In this document: positions 1-8,276 of the stretch, in pieces
Layout of the letters: each line of letters begins with the position of its first letter
Numbering within the stretch: position 1 is the stretch's first letter
Source of the DNA: Janthinobacterium sp. GW456P
GTDB lineage: Bacteria; Pseudomonadota; Gammaproteobacteria; Burkholderiales; Burkholderiaceae_D
Assembly: GCF_002127655.1 (NCBI RefSeq)
Contig: NZ_NEHB01000004.1
Location: 62,298-126,297, forward strand
Reading direction: 5' to 3'
DNA: 64,000 nt
Program-made: the position numbers and the translations under genes
The notes under the pieces: model-generated
What the model was told of the DNA's origin: nothing
The model's input: only the letters and a program-made list of their open reading frames with translations
The model's database searches: none

Positions 1-2
1 AA

Positions 3-563
3 ATCATCGACCGCGCGGCCGACGTGGGGAAGATGAATTGCGGCGCCATGTTTGCGCCCAACTACATCGAAAACAAGCTCAAGTTCTTCCCCTTCATCAA
101 GGAAGTGGTGGCCTTCGGCCATGCGCGCGACCAGGTCTGCGCCTTCATCAACATCGACATCGAAGCGGTGGGCAACTGGTCCGAGCGGCGCGGCATCGCC
201 TACTCCGGCTACACGGACCTGGCGGCGCGCGCCGAAACCTATGGCCTGATCCGCGACTGCATCGAACAGGTCAACGCGGAACTGGCGGCCGACCCGCTGA
301 TGGACCGCACGCAGGTGCACCGCTTCCTGGTGCTGCACAAGGAACTCGATCCCGATGACGACGAGCTGACGCGCACGCGCAAGGTGCGGCGCAAATTCAT
401 CGCCGAAAAATACGCGGTGCTGATCTCCGCCCTGTATGAGGGTAAGGCAACGCAATACATCGAGACCCAGGTGAAATTCGAGGATGGCCGCCTTGGCTCG
501 ACCAGCGCCAACCTGCAGATCTGGGACAGCAAAACATACCGGCCCCAGGGCCTGGCCGCATGA
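3..563 (+). CDS. AMP-binding long-chain acyl-CoA synthetase, C-terminal part (5' end outside window)
   Basis: This is the C-terminal 186 residues of an ANL-superfamily acyl-CoA ligase; the open frame runs off the left edge. The motif DRAADVGKMNCG followed by APNYIENKLKF resembles the hinge and C-terminal lid of FAA1/FadD15-like synthetases (COG1022), which make acyl-AMP and then acyl-CoA. The conserved late lysine region appears as TRTRKVRRKFI. The stop overlaps the next ATG (ATGA), so it is translationally coupled to the ABC transporter ATPase gene. Related liv-like clusters carry the same ligase, suggesting activation of an imported carboxylate. The substrate cannot be told from sequence. 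Confidence 0.85.
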   Translation: MIDRAADVGKMNCGAMFAPNYIENKLKFFPFIKEVVAFGHARDQVCAFINIDIEAVGNWSERRGIAYSGYTDLAARAETYGLIRDCIEQVNAELAADPLMDRTQVHRFLVLHKELDPDDDELTRTRKVRRKFIAEKYAVLISALYEGKATQYIETQVKFEDGRLGSTSANLQIWDSKTYRPQGLAA

Positions 564-1438
564 TGGAGCACCGCACGATGCAAATGAACGAACCCGACGC
601 CCATTTCGGCACGGCCCGCAAGACCGGCCCCGTGATCCTCGATCTGAAGAACATCTCGCTGTCGTTCGGCGGCGTCAAGGCGCTGACCGACATCTCGTTC
701 GACGTCAAGCAGCATGAAATCCGCGCCATCATCGGCCCGAACGGCGCCGGAAAAAGCTCGATGCTCAACGTGATCAACGGCGTGTACCGCCCGCAGCAGG
801 GCGAGATCATCTACCGGGGCGAACACCGGCGCGGCATGGACTGCTACGCGGCGGCCAAGTCCGGCATCGCGCGCACCTTCCAGAACATCGCCCTGTTCAA
901 GGGCATGACGGTGCTGGACAACATCATGACGGGGCGCAACCTCAAAATGAAGTCGAATTTCCTGCTGCAGGCCCTGTACTGGGGCCCGGCGCGGCGCGAG
1001 GAAATCGAGCACCGCAAGAAGGCCGAGGAGATCATCGACTTCCTGGAAATCCAGGCCATCCGCAAGACCCCCGTGGGACGCCTGCCGTACGGCCTGCAAA
1101 AGCGCGTGGAACTGGGCCGCGCCCTCGTGGCCGAACCGGAAATTTTGCTGCTGGACGAACCGATGGCCGGCATGAACGTGGAAGAAAAGCAGGACATGTG
1201 CCGCTTCATCCTCGACGTCAACGACCAGCTGGGCACGACCATCGTGCTGATCGAGCACGACATGGGCGTGGTGATGGATATCTCCGACCGCGTGGTGGTG
1301 CTCGATTACGGCAAGAAGATCGGCGACGGCACGCCCGACGAGGTGCGCAGCAACCAGGATGTCATCAACGCCTACCTTGGCAGTGCAGCCGGGAATGCAG
1401 GCAGCACGCTGCCGGCCGGCGAAACGACCTGCCCGTGA
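560..1438 (+). CDS. livG: ABC transporter ATP-binding protein, LivG type
   Basis: ATPase subunit of a branched-chain-amino-acid-type (HAAT) importer, 292 residues. Walker A GPNGAGKSS lies at about 59-67, a variant signature PYGLQKRVELG near 174-184, Walker B ILLLDEP near 195-201, and the switch histidine in LIEHDMG. The LivG-type insertion after Walker A and the GTPDEV tail are present. Its start overlaps the ligase stop by 4 nt; internal ATGs at codons 2, 7 and 9 are alternatives, codon 7 or 9 being plausible. It is followed by livH, livM, livK and livF homologues, so it pairs with the second ATPase, LivF. In this context the substrate is more likely an aromatic or aliphatic acid than leucine, but that is inference. 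Confidence 0.9.
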   Translation: MMEHRTMQMNEPDAHFGTARKTGPVILDLKNISLSFGGVKALTDISFDVKQHEIRAIIGPNGAGKSSMLNVINGVYRPQQGEIIYRGEHRRGMDCYAAAKSGIARTFQNIALFKGMTVLDNIMTGRNLKMKSNFLLQALYWGPARREEIEHRKKAEEIIDFLEIQAIRKTPVGRLPYGLQKRVELGRALVAEPEILLLDEPMAGMNVEEKQDMCRFILDVNDQLGTTIVLIEHDMGVVMDISDRVVVLDYGKKIGDGTPDEVRSNQDVINAYLGSAAGNAGSTLPAGETTCP

Positions 1439-1474
1439 TCGGGCAGGGCTAAGCACAACCCATTGGAAAACCTC

Positions 1475-2377
1475 ATGAATATCAATTTCTTCTTTGAAGT
1501 GCTGATCGGCGGCCTGCTGTCGGGCGTCATGTACGCGCTGGTGGCCATCGGTTTCGTCCTGATCTACAAGGCTTCGGGCGTATTCAATTTTGCGCAGGGA
1601 GCGATGGTGTTTTTCGCCGCCCTCACCTGCGTCGGCATCATGGACAAGTTCGGCCTGTCCTTGTGGCTGGCCATTCCGCTGACGATGGTGACGATGATAG
1701 CCCTGGGCATGGCGATTGAAAGAGTGGTCTTGCGCCCCCTCGTCAACCAGCCCGAAATCACGCTGTTCATGGCCACCATCGGCCTGACTTTTTTCATCGA
1801 AGGCCTGGCGCAGCTGATGTGGGGCTCGCAAGTGCACAAGCTGGACCTGCCCATCGAAGACGTGCCGATGCCCTTCCTGATGGACCATTTCAACATCATC
1901 GTTTCGCAGTTCGACGTGGTGGCGGCCGGCATCTGCGCGCTGCTGGTGGTCTGTCTGGCCTTGCTGTTCTCGAAAACCAAGGTGGGCCGCGCCCTGCGCG
2001 CCGTCGCCGACGACCACCAGGCGGCGCTGGCGGTCGGCATTCCGCTGCAGCGCATCTGGGCCGTGGTGTGGGGCGTGGCGGGCCTGGTGGCGATGGTGGC
2101 CGGCTTGCTGTGGGGCGCGCGCAACGGGGTGCAGTTCGCGCTCACCTTCATCGCCCTGAAAGCGCTGCCGGTGCTGATCCTCGGCGGCTTTACGTCGGTG
2201 CCGGGCGCCATCGTCGGCGGCCTGATCATCGGCGCGTCGGAAAAGCTGGCCGAAGTCTACCTCGGTCCCATGGTGGGCGGCGGCATCGAAGGCTGGTTCC
2301 CGTATGTGCTGGCCCTGCTGTTCCTGCTGGTGCGCCCGGAAGGCCTGTTCGGCGAGAAGATCATCCGCCGAATATAA
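1475..2377 (+). CDS. livH: ABC transporter permease, LivH type
   Basis: Inner-membrane permease of 300 residues with about eight hydrophobic segments. It has the LivH hallmarks: an N-terminal GLLSGVMYALVAIGFVLIYK segment, GVFNFAQGAM shortly after, and a GGFTSVPGAIVGGLIIG loop that contacts the ATPase. A TTG twelve bases upstream is an in-frame alternative, but the ATG chosen here has a GGAAA ribosome site six bases ahead. It forms the channel with LivM. The gene follows livG after a short gap and is separated from livM by a REP element. Confidence 0.9.
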   Translation: MNINFFFEVLIGGLLSGVMYALVAIGFVLIYKASGVFNFAQGAMVFFAALTCVGIMDKFGLSLWLAIPLTMVTMIALGMAIERVVLRPLVNQPEITLFMATIGLTFFIEGLAQLMWGSQVHKLDLPIEDVPMPFLMDHFNIIVSQFDVVAAGICALLVVCLALLFSKTKVGRALRAVADDHQAALAVGIPLQRIWAVVWGVAGLVAMVAGLLWGARNGVQFALTFIALKALPVLILGGFTSVPGAIVGGLIIGASEKLAEVYLGPMVGGGIEGWFPYVLALLFLLVRPEGLFGEKIIRRI

Positions 2378-2395
2378 CACCACCGAAACAGCATC

Positions 2396-2429
2396 GTAGG
2401 TCGGGTTAGCGCATGGCGCCTAACCCGAC
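2396..2429 (+). repeat. REP-like palindrome, copy 1 (livH-livM gap)
   Basis: The sequence starts with GTAG and then forms an imperfect palindrome, TCGGGTTAG...CTAACCCGA, around a short GC-rich centre. It is one of nine related copies in this window. It sits inside the liv operon just before the livM ribosome site. It also contains an ATG (2413) in frame with livM that should not be taken as the start. Confidence 0.8.
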
Positions 2430-2460
2430 AACAGCCAAAACAGCCCGCAAAGGACACCCC

Positions 2461-3519
2461 ATGATTTACCGTGAAGCAGGACAATTCAAGACCAGCTACC
2501 AGGCTGACAACCAGATTTTCCCGATCCGCCAAGACCGCCTGGCGCTGACGGCCACGCTGCTCGTCGCCGTCTTCCTCCTGCCGTATTTCGCCTCGCCCTA
2601 CATGCTGTCGGCGATCCTGATCCCCTTCCTGATCTTCGCCCTGGCGGCGCTGGGTCTGAACATCCTGACCGGCTACGCGGGCCAGCTGTCGCTGGGCACG
2701 GCCGCCTTCATGGCCGTGGGCGCCTTTGCCTCGTATAACTTCATGGCACGCCTGCCCGGCTTGCCGCTGCTGGTGTCGTTCATCCTGGGCGGCCTGTGCG
2801 CGGCCATGGTGGGTATCGCCTTCGGCCTGCCCTCGCTGCGCATCCGCGGCTTTTACCTGGCCGCGTCCACCCTGGCGACGCAGTTCTTTGTTGTCTGGTG
2901 CCTGACCAAGATCCCGTATCTGACCAACTACAGCTCCTCGGGCGTGATCACGGTGCAGAAGATGACCATCCTCGGCTACCAGTTCGACACGCCGCAAAGC
3001 AAATACCTGCTGGTGCTGGCCATCGTGGCCGGCATGGCGCTGCTGGCCAAGAACATGATCCGCTCGAACGTGGGCCGCTCCTGGATGGCCGTGCGCGACA
3101 TGGACATGGCGGCCGAAGTGATCGGTTTCCGCCTGATGCGCACCAAGCTGCTGGCGTTTGCCGCCAGCTCGTTCTACTGCGGCGTGGCCGGCGCCCTGTA
3201 TGCGTATGCCTACCTGGGCACGGTGGAGCCGGAAGCGTACAACCTGGACCTGTCCTTCCGCATCCTGTTCATGATCATCATCGGCGGCGTCGGTTCGATT
3301 TTAGGCTCCTTCCTCGGCGCGGCCTTCATCGTGCTGCTGCCCGTCTTCCTGAACACCATCGCGCATGGCCTGGCATTGCCGACCAGCGTGGCCTCGAACC
3401 TGGAACTGATGGTGTTCGGCGCGCTGATCATCTTCTTCCTGATCGTCGAGCCGCACGGCCTGGCCAGGCTGTGGCAGATCGCGAAAGAGAAATTACGCCT
3501 GTGGCCTTTCCCGCACTAG
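2461..3519 (+). CDS. livM: ABC transporter permease, LivM type
   Basis: Second permease subunit of the HAAT importer, 352 residues, about ten hydrophobic segments. Diagnostic stretches are GLNILTGYAGQLSLGTAAFM near residues 60-80, SLRIRGFYLAASTLATQFF in the middle, and IIIGGVGSILGSFLGAAF as the ATPase-contact loop. The ATG is preceded by AAAGGA at a good distance. An upstream in-frame ATG at 2413 lies inside a REP repeat and is rejected. It follows livH and precedes the binding-protein gene. Confidence 0.9.
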   Translation: MIYREAGQFKTSYQADNQIFPIRQDRLALTATLLVAVFLLPYFASPYMLSAILIPFLIFALAALGLNILTGYAGQLSLGTAAFMAVGAFASYNFMARLPGLPLLVSFILGGLCAAMVGIAFGLPSLRIRGFYLAASTLATQFFVVWCLTKIPYLTNYSSSGVITVQKMTILGYQFDTPQSKYLLVLAIVAGMALLAKNMIRSNVGRSWMAVRDMDMAAEVIGFRLMRTKLLAFAASSFYCGVAGALYAYAYLGTVEPEAYNLDLSFRILFMIIIGGVGSILGSFLGAAFIVLLPVFLNTIAHGLALPTSVASNLELMVFGALIIFFLIVEPHGLARLWQIAKEKLRLWPFPH

Positions 3520-3584
3520 GAATTTGTACCTTGCAGTCTGATGTCGGTTGACTTGAAATCAAATAAAACAAGAGGAGACACACA

Positions 3585-4904
3585 ATGAAACACATCAAAT
3601 CGCTCATGCTGGCCGCCGCCATCGCCAGTGCCGCACTCACCATGGCCGGCAGCGCCCAGGCGCAAGACAAGGAGCAGTACATCGCCCTGCCGTCCTACCG
3701 CGTGGGGCCGTACGCGGCCGGCGGTTCCGGTTTTTATGGCGGCATCATCGATTACTTCAACTTGGTCAACCAGACCGGCGGCGTCAACGGCGTGAAAATC
3801 AGCTGGGAAGAATGCGAAACCGAATACAACCCCTCGCGCGGCGTGGAGTGCTATGAGCGCCTGAAAACCAAGCAGGGCGGCGCCACCCTGGTCGAAACCC
3901 TGTCCACGGGCGTCGCCTACGGCATCCTCGACCGCGTGGCGCAGGACAAGATTCCGATGACGATGATCGGCTACGGCCGCTCGGACGCCGCCAACGGCAA
4001 GGTCTTCCCGTATGTGTATCCGCTGATCTCCAGCTACTGGAGCCAGGCCGCCGCCATGATCAGGTACCTGGGCGACAAGGATGGCGGCATGGACAAGCTG
4101 AAAGGGAAAAAGATCGTCCACCTGTACCACGATTCGGCCTTCGGCAAGGAGCCGCTGCCCGTACTGGAAGCGCTGTCGAAACAGTACGGCTTCGAGCTGA
4201 TCAAGATTCCCGTCGCGCCACCCGGCAGCGAACAGCAATCGCAATGGCTGCAAATCCGCCAGGCCAAGCCGGACCACGTGATCCTGTGGGGCTGGGGCGT
4301 GATGAATTCGGTGGCCATCAAGACGGCGCAGCGCAACGGCTTCCCGCGCGACAAAATGCTGGGCGTCTGGTGGGCCGGCTCCGAGGAAGACACGATTCCA
4401 TCGGGCGACGCGGCCAAGGGCTACACGGCGATGACGTTCAATACGCCGGGCAACTACCCCGTGCTCGACGACATCCGCAAGAAACTCTACGCCTCCGGCA
4501 AGGGCAACCTGTCCGACCAGTCGCGCATCGGCTCCGTCTACCACATGCGCGGCGTAACGGCTGGCATCCTGTGGGTGGAAGCGATCCGCACGGCGCAGGA
4601 AAAATTCGGCAAGGGCAAGCCGATCACGGGCGAGCAGATGCGCTGGGGCCTGGAAAACCTGAACGTCGACGATGCGCGCCAGAAGGCCGTAGGCGCGCTG
4701 GGCATGTTCCCCACCGTGAAAACCAGCTGCGACGACCATGAAGGCTCGGGCGCCGTGAAAGTACAGCAGTGGGATGGCAAGAAGTGGACCGCCATCACGC
4801 CAAAATGGATCGTCGGCGACAAGGCCCTGGTGCGTAAGCTCGTCGAGGAATCGTCGGGCAAATACGCCGAAGAGAAGAAGATCACGCCGGCGTGCATGAA
4901 GTAA
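3585..4904 (+). CDS. ABC transporter periplasmic substrate-binding protein, LivK-like
   Basis: Periplasmic receptor of 439 residues, longer than E. coli LivK (about 370). A Sec signal peptide covers about residues 1-26 and ends in GSAQAQ. The mature part has a Peripla_BP_6 fold pattern: an ECETEYNPSRGVECYE region, then LSTGVAYGILDRVAQDKIP, then WWAGSEED in the second lobe. A strong ribosome site AGAGGAGA precedes the ATG. Long receptors of this subfamily sit with acyl-CoA ligases in many betaproteobacteria, as here. The ligand is unknown, and amino-acid binding should not be assumed. Confidence 0.85.
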   Translation: MKHIKSLMLAAAIASAALTMAGSAQAQDKEQYIALPSYRVGPYAAGGSGFYGGIIDYFNLVNQTGGVNGVKISWEECETEYNPSRGVECYERLKTKQGGATLVETLSTGVAYGILDRVAQDKIPMTMIGYGRSDAANGKVFPYVYPLISSYWSQAAAMIRYLGDKDGGMDKLKGKKIVHLYHDSAFGKEPLPVLEALSKQYGFELIKIPVAPPGSEQQSQWLQIRQAKPDHVILWGWGVMNSVAIKTAQRNGFPRDKMLGVWWAGSEEDTIPSGDAAKGYTAMTFNTPGNYPVLDDIRKKLYASGKGNLSDQSRIGSVYHMRGVTAGILWVEAIRTAQEKFGKGKPITGEQMRWGLENLNVDDARQKAVGALGMFPTVKTSCDDHEGSGAVKVQQWDGKKWTAITPKWIVGDKALVRKLVEESSGKYAEEKKITPACMK

Positions 4905-4920
4905 TGATGAAGCGGGTGCG

Positions 4921-4953
4921 TCGGGTTACGCGCTGCGCGCTAACCCGACCTAC
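4921..4953 (-). repeat. REP-like palindrome, copy 2
   Basis: Inverted orientation, reading TCGGGTTA...TAACCCGACCTAC on the plus strand. It forms a tail-to-tail pair with copy 3 across an 11-nt spacer between livK and livF. Confidence 0.8.
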
Positions 4954-4964
4954 CTGAATATGAC

Positions 4965-4999
4965 GTAGGTCGGATTAGGCCGCAGGCCGTAATCCGACA
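4965..4999 (+). repeat. REP-like palindrome, copy 3
   Basis: GTAGGTCGGATTAG...TAATCCGACA, the partner of copy 2. The stem sequence differs from copy 2 (GGATTA rather than GGGTTA), yet both arms changed together. It lies 33 nt before the livF start. Confidence 0.8.
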
Positions 5000-5031
5000 G
5001 CACCGTTACCACCTATGAAAACGAAGCAGCC

Positions 5032-5877
5032 ATGACAGCCACTGCCACGCAATCCCCGATCCAGCCGGACGCGCCGCCGCCCTACCTGTCGGTGAACAAT
5101 ATCGAAGTCATTTACGACCACGTGATCCTGGTCTTGAAGGGCGTGTCGCTGCAAGTCCCGCAGGGCAAGATCGTCGCGCTGCTGGGCGCCAACGGCGCCG
5201 GCAAGTCGACCACGCTTAAAACCATCTCGACCCTGCTGCGCGGCGAACGCGGCGACGTCACCAAGGGCGAAGTCCAGTTCAAGGGCGAGCGCGTGGATCA
5301 ATTGACGCCGAATGAACTGGTGAAACGGGGCCTGTCGCAAGTGATGGAAGGGCGGCACTGTTTCGGCCACCTGACCATCGAAGAAAACCTGCTGACGGGC
5401 GCCTACACGCGCAGCCTGTCGCGCGGCGAATTGAAGGACGCGCTCGACAAGGTGTACCACTACTTCCCGCGCCTCAAAACGCGGCGCAGCAGCCAGGCCG
5501 GCTACACCTCGGGCGGGGAACAGCAGATGTGCGCCATCGGCCGCGCGCTGATGGCCAAGCCGTCGATGATCTTATTGGATGAACCCTCGATGGGCATCGC
5601 GCCGCAGATCGTCGAAGAGATCTTCGGCATCGTCAAGGACTTGAACCACAAGGAAAACGTGTCTTTCCTGCTGGCCGAACAGAACACCAACGTGGCGCTG
5701 CGCTACGCCGACTTCGGCTACATCCTGGAAAACGGCCGCGTCGTGATGGAAGGGCAGGCGCAAGAGCTGGCCAGCAACGAAGACGTCAAGGAGTTTTACC
5801 TGGGCGTCTCCAGCGCCGGGCGCAAGAGCTTCCGCGACATGAAGTTCTACCGCCGCCGCAAGCGCTGGCTGGCCTGA
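5032..5877 (+). CDS. livF: ABC transporter ATP-binding protein, LivF type
   Basis: Second ATPase of the importer, 281 residues. Walker A GANGAGKST is near residues 53-61, the signature TSGGEQQM near 160, Walker B ILLDEPS near 180, and the switch region LLAEQNTNVAL follows. The LivF pattern VALLGANGAGKSTTLKTIS is clear. The C-terminal extension after GVSSAGRKSF is slightly longer than in E. coli LivF and very basic (FYRRRKRW). It is separated from the binding protein by a pair of REP elements, which may set its expression level, and is followed closely by the MmcQ/YjbR gene. Confidence 0.9.
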   Translation: MTATATQSPIQPDAPPPYLSVNNIEVIYDHVILVLKGVSLQVPQGKIVALLGANGAGKSTTLKTISTLLRGERGDVTKGEVQFKGERVDQLTPNELVKRGLSQVMEGRHCFGHLTIEENLLTGAYTRSLSRGELKDALDKVYHYFPRLKTRRSSQAGYTSGGEQQMCAIGRALMAKPSMILLDEPSMGIAPQIVEEIFGIVKDLNHKENVSFLLAEQNTNVALRYADFGYILENGRVVMEGQAQELASNEDVKEFYLGVSSAGRKSFRDMKFYRRRKRWLA

Positions 5878-5891
5878 GGCAGGAGACTGGC

Positions 5892-6245
5892 ATGGACCTG
5901 GAACGGGCGAAGCAAGTGTGCCGCGGCTTTCCCGGCGCGACCGAAGACATCAAATGGGGCGACGTGCTGGCGTTTAGCGTGGGCGGCAAGATGTTCGCCC
6001 TGTGCGGCGCGGAAGCGCGCAGCACGCGCGGCATGAGCTTCAAGGTCGATGCGGAACGCTTCCTGGAATTGACGGACCGTCCCGGCTTTCGCCCTGCGCC
6101 CTACCTGGCGCGGGCCAGATGGGTGCTGGTCGCCAGCCCCGATGCCCTCGACGACGACGAAATGGCCGCCCTGCTGCACCGCTCGTATCGCCTGATCGTC
6201 AGCAAGCTCACGAAAAAAATGCAATTGACATTGGAGAATCCGTAA
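5892..6245 (+). CDS. MmcQ/YjbR family protein
   Basis: Small soluble protein of 117 residues. The pattern is that of the MmcQ/YjbR family (double-wing fold): an N-terminal CRGFPGATEDIKWGDVLAF stretch, VGGKMFAL, then FRPAPYLARARWVLV and a C-terminal helix LLHRSYRLIVSKLTKK. Family members are called DNA-binding on structural grounds, but no function is firmly established. It starts 14 nt after livF and ends one base before the next ATG, so it belongs to the same operon. Its link to transport or CoA ligation is unknown. Confidence 0.8.
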   Translation: MDLERAKQVCRGFPGATEDIKWGDVLAFSVGGKMFALCGAEARSTRGMSFKVDAERFLELTDRPGFRPAPYLARARWVLVASPDALDDDEMAALLHRSYRLIVSKLTKKMQLTLENP

Positions 6246-6246
6246 C

Positions 6247-7503
6247 ATGACCGATACGCTCGACAGTCTGGAAGCACGCGCCCCCGAAGCGCGCGAACGC
6301 GAATTGATGGCCGGCCTGCCGCAGCTGATCGCGCGCGCGCAACAGGCGCCAGGCTGGGCCCGCATCCTCGACGGCGTCAACGCGGCCGGCATCACCAGCC
6401 GCGCCGCGCTGGCGCAGCTGCCCGTGACGCGCAAGTCCGACCTGAAGCAATTGCAGCATGGCGCGCTGCCGTTCGGCGGCTTGAACACGACGCCGACAAA
6501 TGCCCTGTCGCGCGTGTTCGTCTCGCCCGGCCCCATCTTCGATCCCGAAGGCCGCGGCCCCGACTGGTGGCGCTTTGCGCGGCCCATGTATGCGGCCGGC
6601 GTGCGCGCCGGCGGCTTGCTGCAGAACTGCTTTTCGTATCACTTCACGCCGGCCGCCTTCATGGTCGAAGGGGGCGCCGCGCGCATCGGCTGCACCGTCA
6701 TCCCGGCCGGCATCGGCCAGACGGAAATGCAGGTGCAGGCGATGATGGATCTGAAGCCGGACACGTATATCGGCACGCCGTCCTTTTTAAAGCTGATCAT
6801 CGAGAAGGCGCGCGAAATGGGCGCCGACATCAGCAGCGTCACCAAGGCCGTGATGGGCGCCGAAGCCCTGCCCGAATCCTTGCGCAGCTGGTTTGCCGCG
6901 AACGGCGTGCCGCACGTGTTCCAGACCTATGCCTCGGCCGATATCGGCAGCATCGCCTATGAAACGGCCAGCAATGGCAAGCTCAATCCCGGCATGGTCG
7001 TCGACGAAAACGTGTTGCTTGAAATTGTCCATCCGGGCAGCGGCATTCCCGTCGCGCCGGGCGAAGTGGGCGAAGTCGTCGTCACCGTCTTCAATGCCGA
7101 CTACCCGCTGATCCGCTTTGCCACCGGCGATCTGTCGGCCGTGCTGATGGACGCGCCGGCGTCGCCGTGCGGGCGCACGAATACGCGCATCAAGGGCTGG
7201 ATGGGGCGCGCCGATCAAACCACCAAGGTGCGCGCCATGTTCGTGCATCCCTCGCAGGTGCATGACATCGCGCGCCGCCACCCGCAAATCAGGAAGGCGC
7301 GGCTGGTGGTGTCGGGGCGCATGGCCAACGACGAGATGGCCTTGCATTGCGAAGTCGACGATCCGCTTGACGCCAGCAACGTGGAAGCCATCATCGGCTC
7401 AATCCGCGAACTGACCAAGCTGCGCGGCGACGTGGTGCTGGTGGCGGTCGGCAGTCTGGCGCAGGATGGGAAAATCATCGACGACACGCGCGATTACAGC
7501 TAG
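6247..7503 (+). CDS. PaaK-like (phenylacetate-CoA ligase family) protein with altered P-loop
   Basis: Protein of 418 residues related to the adenylate-forming phenylacetate-CoA ligase family. Recognisable parts are PDTYIGTPSFLKLIIEKA, the A5-like YASADIGSIAYE, RFATGDLSA, the hinge RIKGWMGRADQTTKV and a C-terminal lid domain. The usual phosphate-binding loop (SSGTTG-like) is replaced by VFVSPGPIFDPEGRG near residue 95, so ATP use is uncertain. Catalysed chemistry is therefore inferred from family only. It is the last gene of the ligase-liv operon, starting one base after the MmcQ/YjbR gene. Confidence 0.75.
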   Translation: MTDTLDSLEARAPEARERELMAGLPQLIARAQQAPGWARILDGVNAAGITSRAALAQLPVTRKSDLKQLQHGALPFGGLNTTPTNALSRVFVSPGPIFDPEGRGPDWWRFARPMYAAGVRAGGLLQNCFSYHFTPAAFMVEGGAARIGCTVIPAGIGQTEMQVQAMMDLKPDTYIGTPSFLKLIIEKAREMGADISSVTKAVMGAEALPESLRSWFAANGVPHVFQTYASADIGSIAYETASNGKLNPGMVVDENVLLEIVHPGSGIPVAPGEVGEVVVTVFNADYPLIRFATGDLSAVLMDAPASPCGRTNTRIKGWMGRADQTTKVRAMFVHPSQVHDIARRHPQIRKARLVVSGRMANDEMALHCEVDDPLDASNVEAIIGSIRELTKLRGDVVLVAVGSLAQDGKIIDDTRDYS

Positions 7504-7524
7504 GCGTAGCGCACGGATGGCGTT

Positions 7525-7542
7525 TGCGGGATAATACCCGCA
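7525..7542. promoter_or_regulatory. Palindrome overlapping a -10-like box upstream of hpt
   Basis: An 18-bp near-perfect palindrome, TGCGGGATAATACCCGCA, includes a GATAAT -10-like box and lies 26 bp upstream of the hpt ATG. No convincing -35 box is seen. It could be an operator or a hairpin in the leader; this is inference. Confidence 0.4.
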
Positions 7543-7567
7543 TTCATCATCAGCCCCCTTCATCGCC

Positions 7568-8161
7568 ATGCAAGAGTCCATGCAAGAATTTCATCACAAC
7601 CGTGCCCGTGACCTGATCAAGAACGCGGAACTGCTGTTCGACCAGGAGGCCGTGCAGGCGTCGATCACGCGCATGGCCGATGTGCTCAACACGCGCTTCA
7701 ACGCCGAGGATTCGAAAGAGTTCCCGCTGGTGCTGGGCGTGATGGGCGGCGCCGTCGTATTTACGGGCAGCCTGCTGCCGCAGCTGAGCTTCCCGCTCGA
7801 ATTCGACTACATCCATGTGAGCCGCTACGGCGACGACGACAAGGGTGGCGAAGTGGTGTGGAAAGTCATCCCCCGCTCGAACGTGGCGGGCCGCACCGTC
7901 ATCGTGCTCGACGATATTCTCGACGAAGGCGAAACCCTGGCGCACGTCAAACAGCGCTTGCTGGACATGGGCGCCTCGGAAGTCATCCTGGCCGTGTTCG
8001 CCGACAAGGCCATCGGCAAGAAAAAGCCCGTGCAAGCCGACATCGTCGGCCTGGTGATCCCGAACCGCTTCGTCGTCGGCTTCGGCATGGATGCGTATGG
8101 CTACTGGCGCAACCTGCCAGGTTTGTGGGCCATCAAGCCTGAGGATTTGAAGCAGGAGTGA
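7568..8161 (+). CDS. hpt: Hypoxanthine-guanine phosphoribosyltransferase
   Basis: Purine salvage enzyme that joins hypoxanthine or guanine to PRPP, 197 residues, cytosolic. The PRPP-binding motif VIVLDDILDEGETL is at about 111-124, preceded by the flexible loop region HVSRYGDD, and the purine-site region IVGLVIPNRFVVGFGMD follows. Codon 5 (ATG) is an alternative start. This long HPRT subfamily, with an N-terminal extension of about 25 residues, is common in betaproteobacteria. It stands alone between the PaaK-like gene and two inverted REP elements. Confidence 0.9.
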   Translation: MQESMQEFHHNRARDLIKNAELLFDQEAVQASITRMADVLNTRFNAEDSKEFPLVLGVMGGAVVFTGSLLPQLSFPLEFDYIHVSRYGDDDKGGEVVWKVIPRSNVAGRTVIVLDDILDEGETLAHVKQRLLDMGASEVILAVFADKAIGKKKPVQADIVGLVIPNRFVVGFGMDAYGYWRNLPGLWAIKPEDLKQE

Positions 8162-8180
8162 CTGGGGTAATTGCGGTGTT

Positions 8181-8215
8181 TGTCGGATTACGGCCTTCGG
8201 CCTAATCCGACCTAC
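8181..8215 (-). repeat. REP-like palindrome, copy 4
   Basis: TGTCGGATTACG...CTAATCCGACCTAC, paired tail-to-tail with copy 5 across a 14-nt spacer. The pair lies between the convergent ends of hpt and the nitronate monooxygenase gene, where it could also act as a terminator-like structure. Confidence 0.8.
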
Positions 8216-8229
8216 GCCACCGGGCACTG

Positions 8230-8264
8230 GTAGGTCGGATTAGCGCGCAGCGCGTAATCCGACA
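8230..8264 (+). repeat. REP-like palindrome, copy 5
   Basis: GTAGGTCGGATTAG...GTAATCCGACA, the inverted partner of copy 4, ending 12 bp before the stop codon of the nitronate monooxygenase gene. Confidence 0.8.
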
Positions 8265-8276
8265 AACCCACCAGCG

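Noticed and set aside
239-2383. 714-residue antisense open frame opposite livG and livH
   Set aside because: Same shadow effect; the plus-strand frames encode clear transporter proteins.
2413-2460. N-terminal extension of LivM
   Set aside because: The upstream ATG is inside a REP palindrome; the ATG at 2461 has a proper ribosome site.
8181-8264. Simple bidirectional terminator between hpt and the nitronate monooxygenase gene
   Set aside because: There is no T run on either side, and the elements belong to the dispersed REP family, though an incidental termination role is possible.
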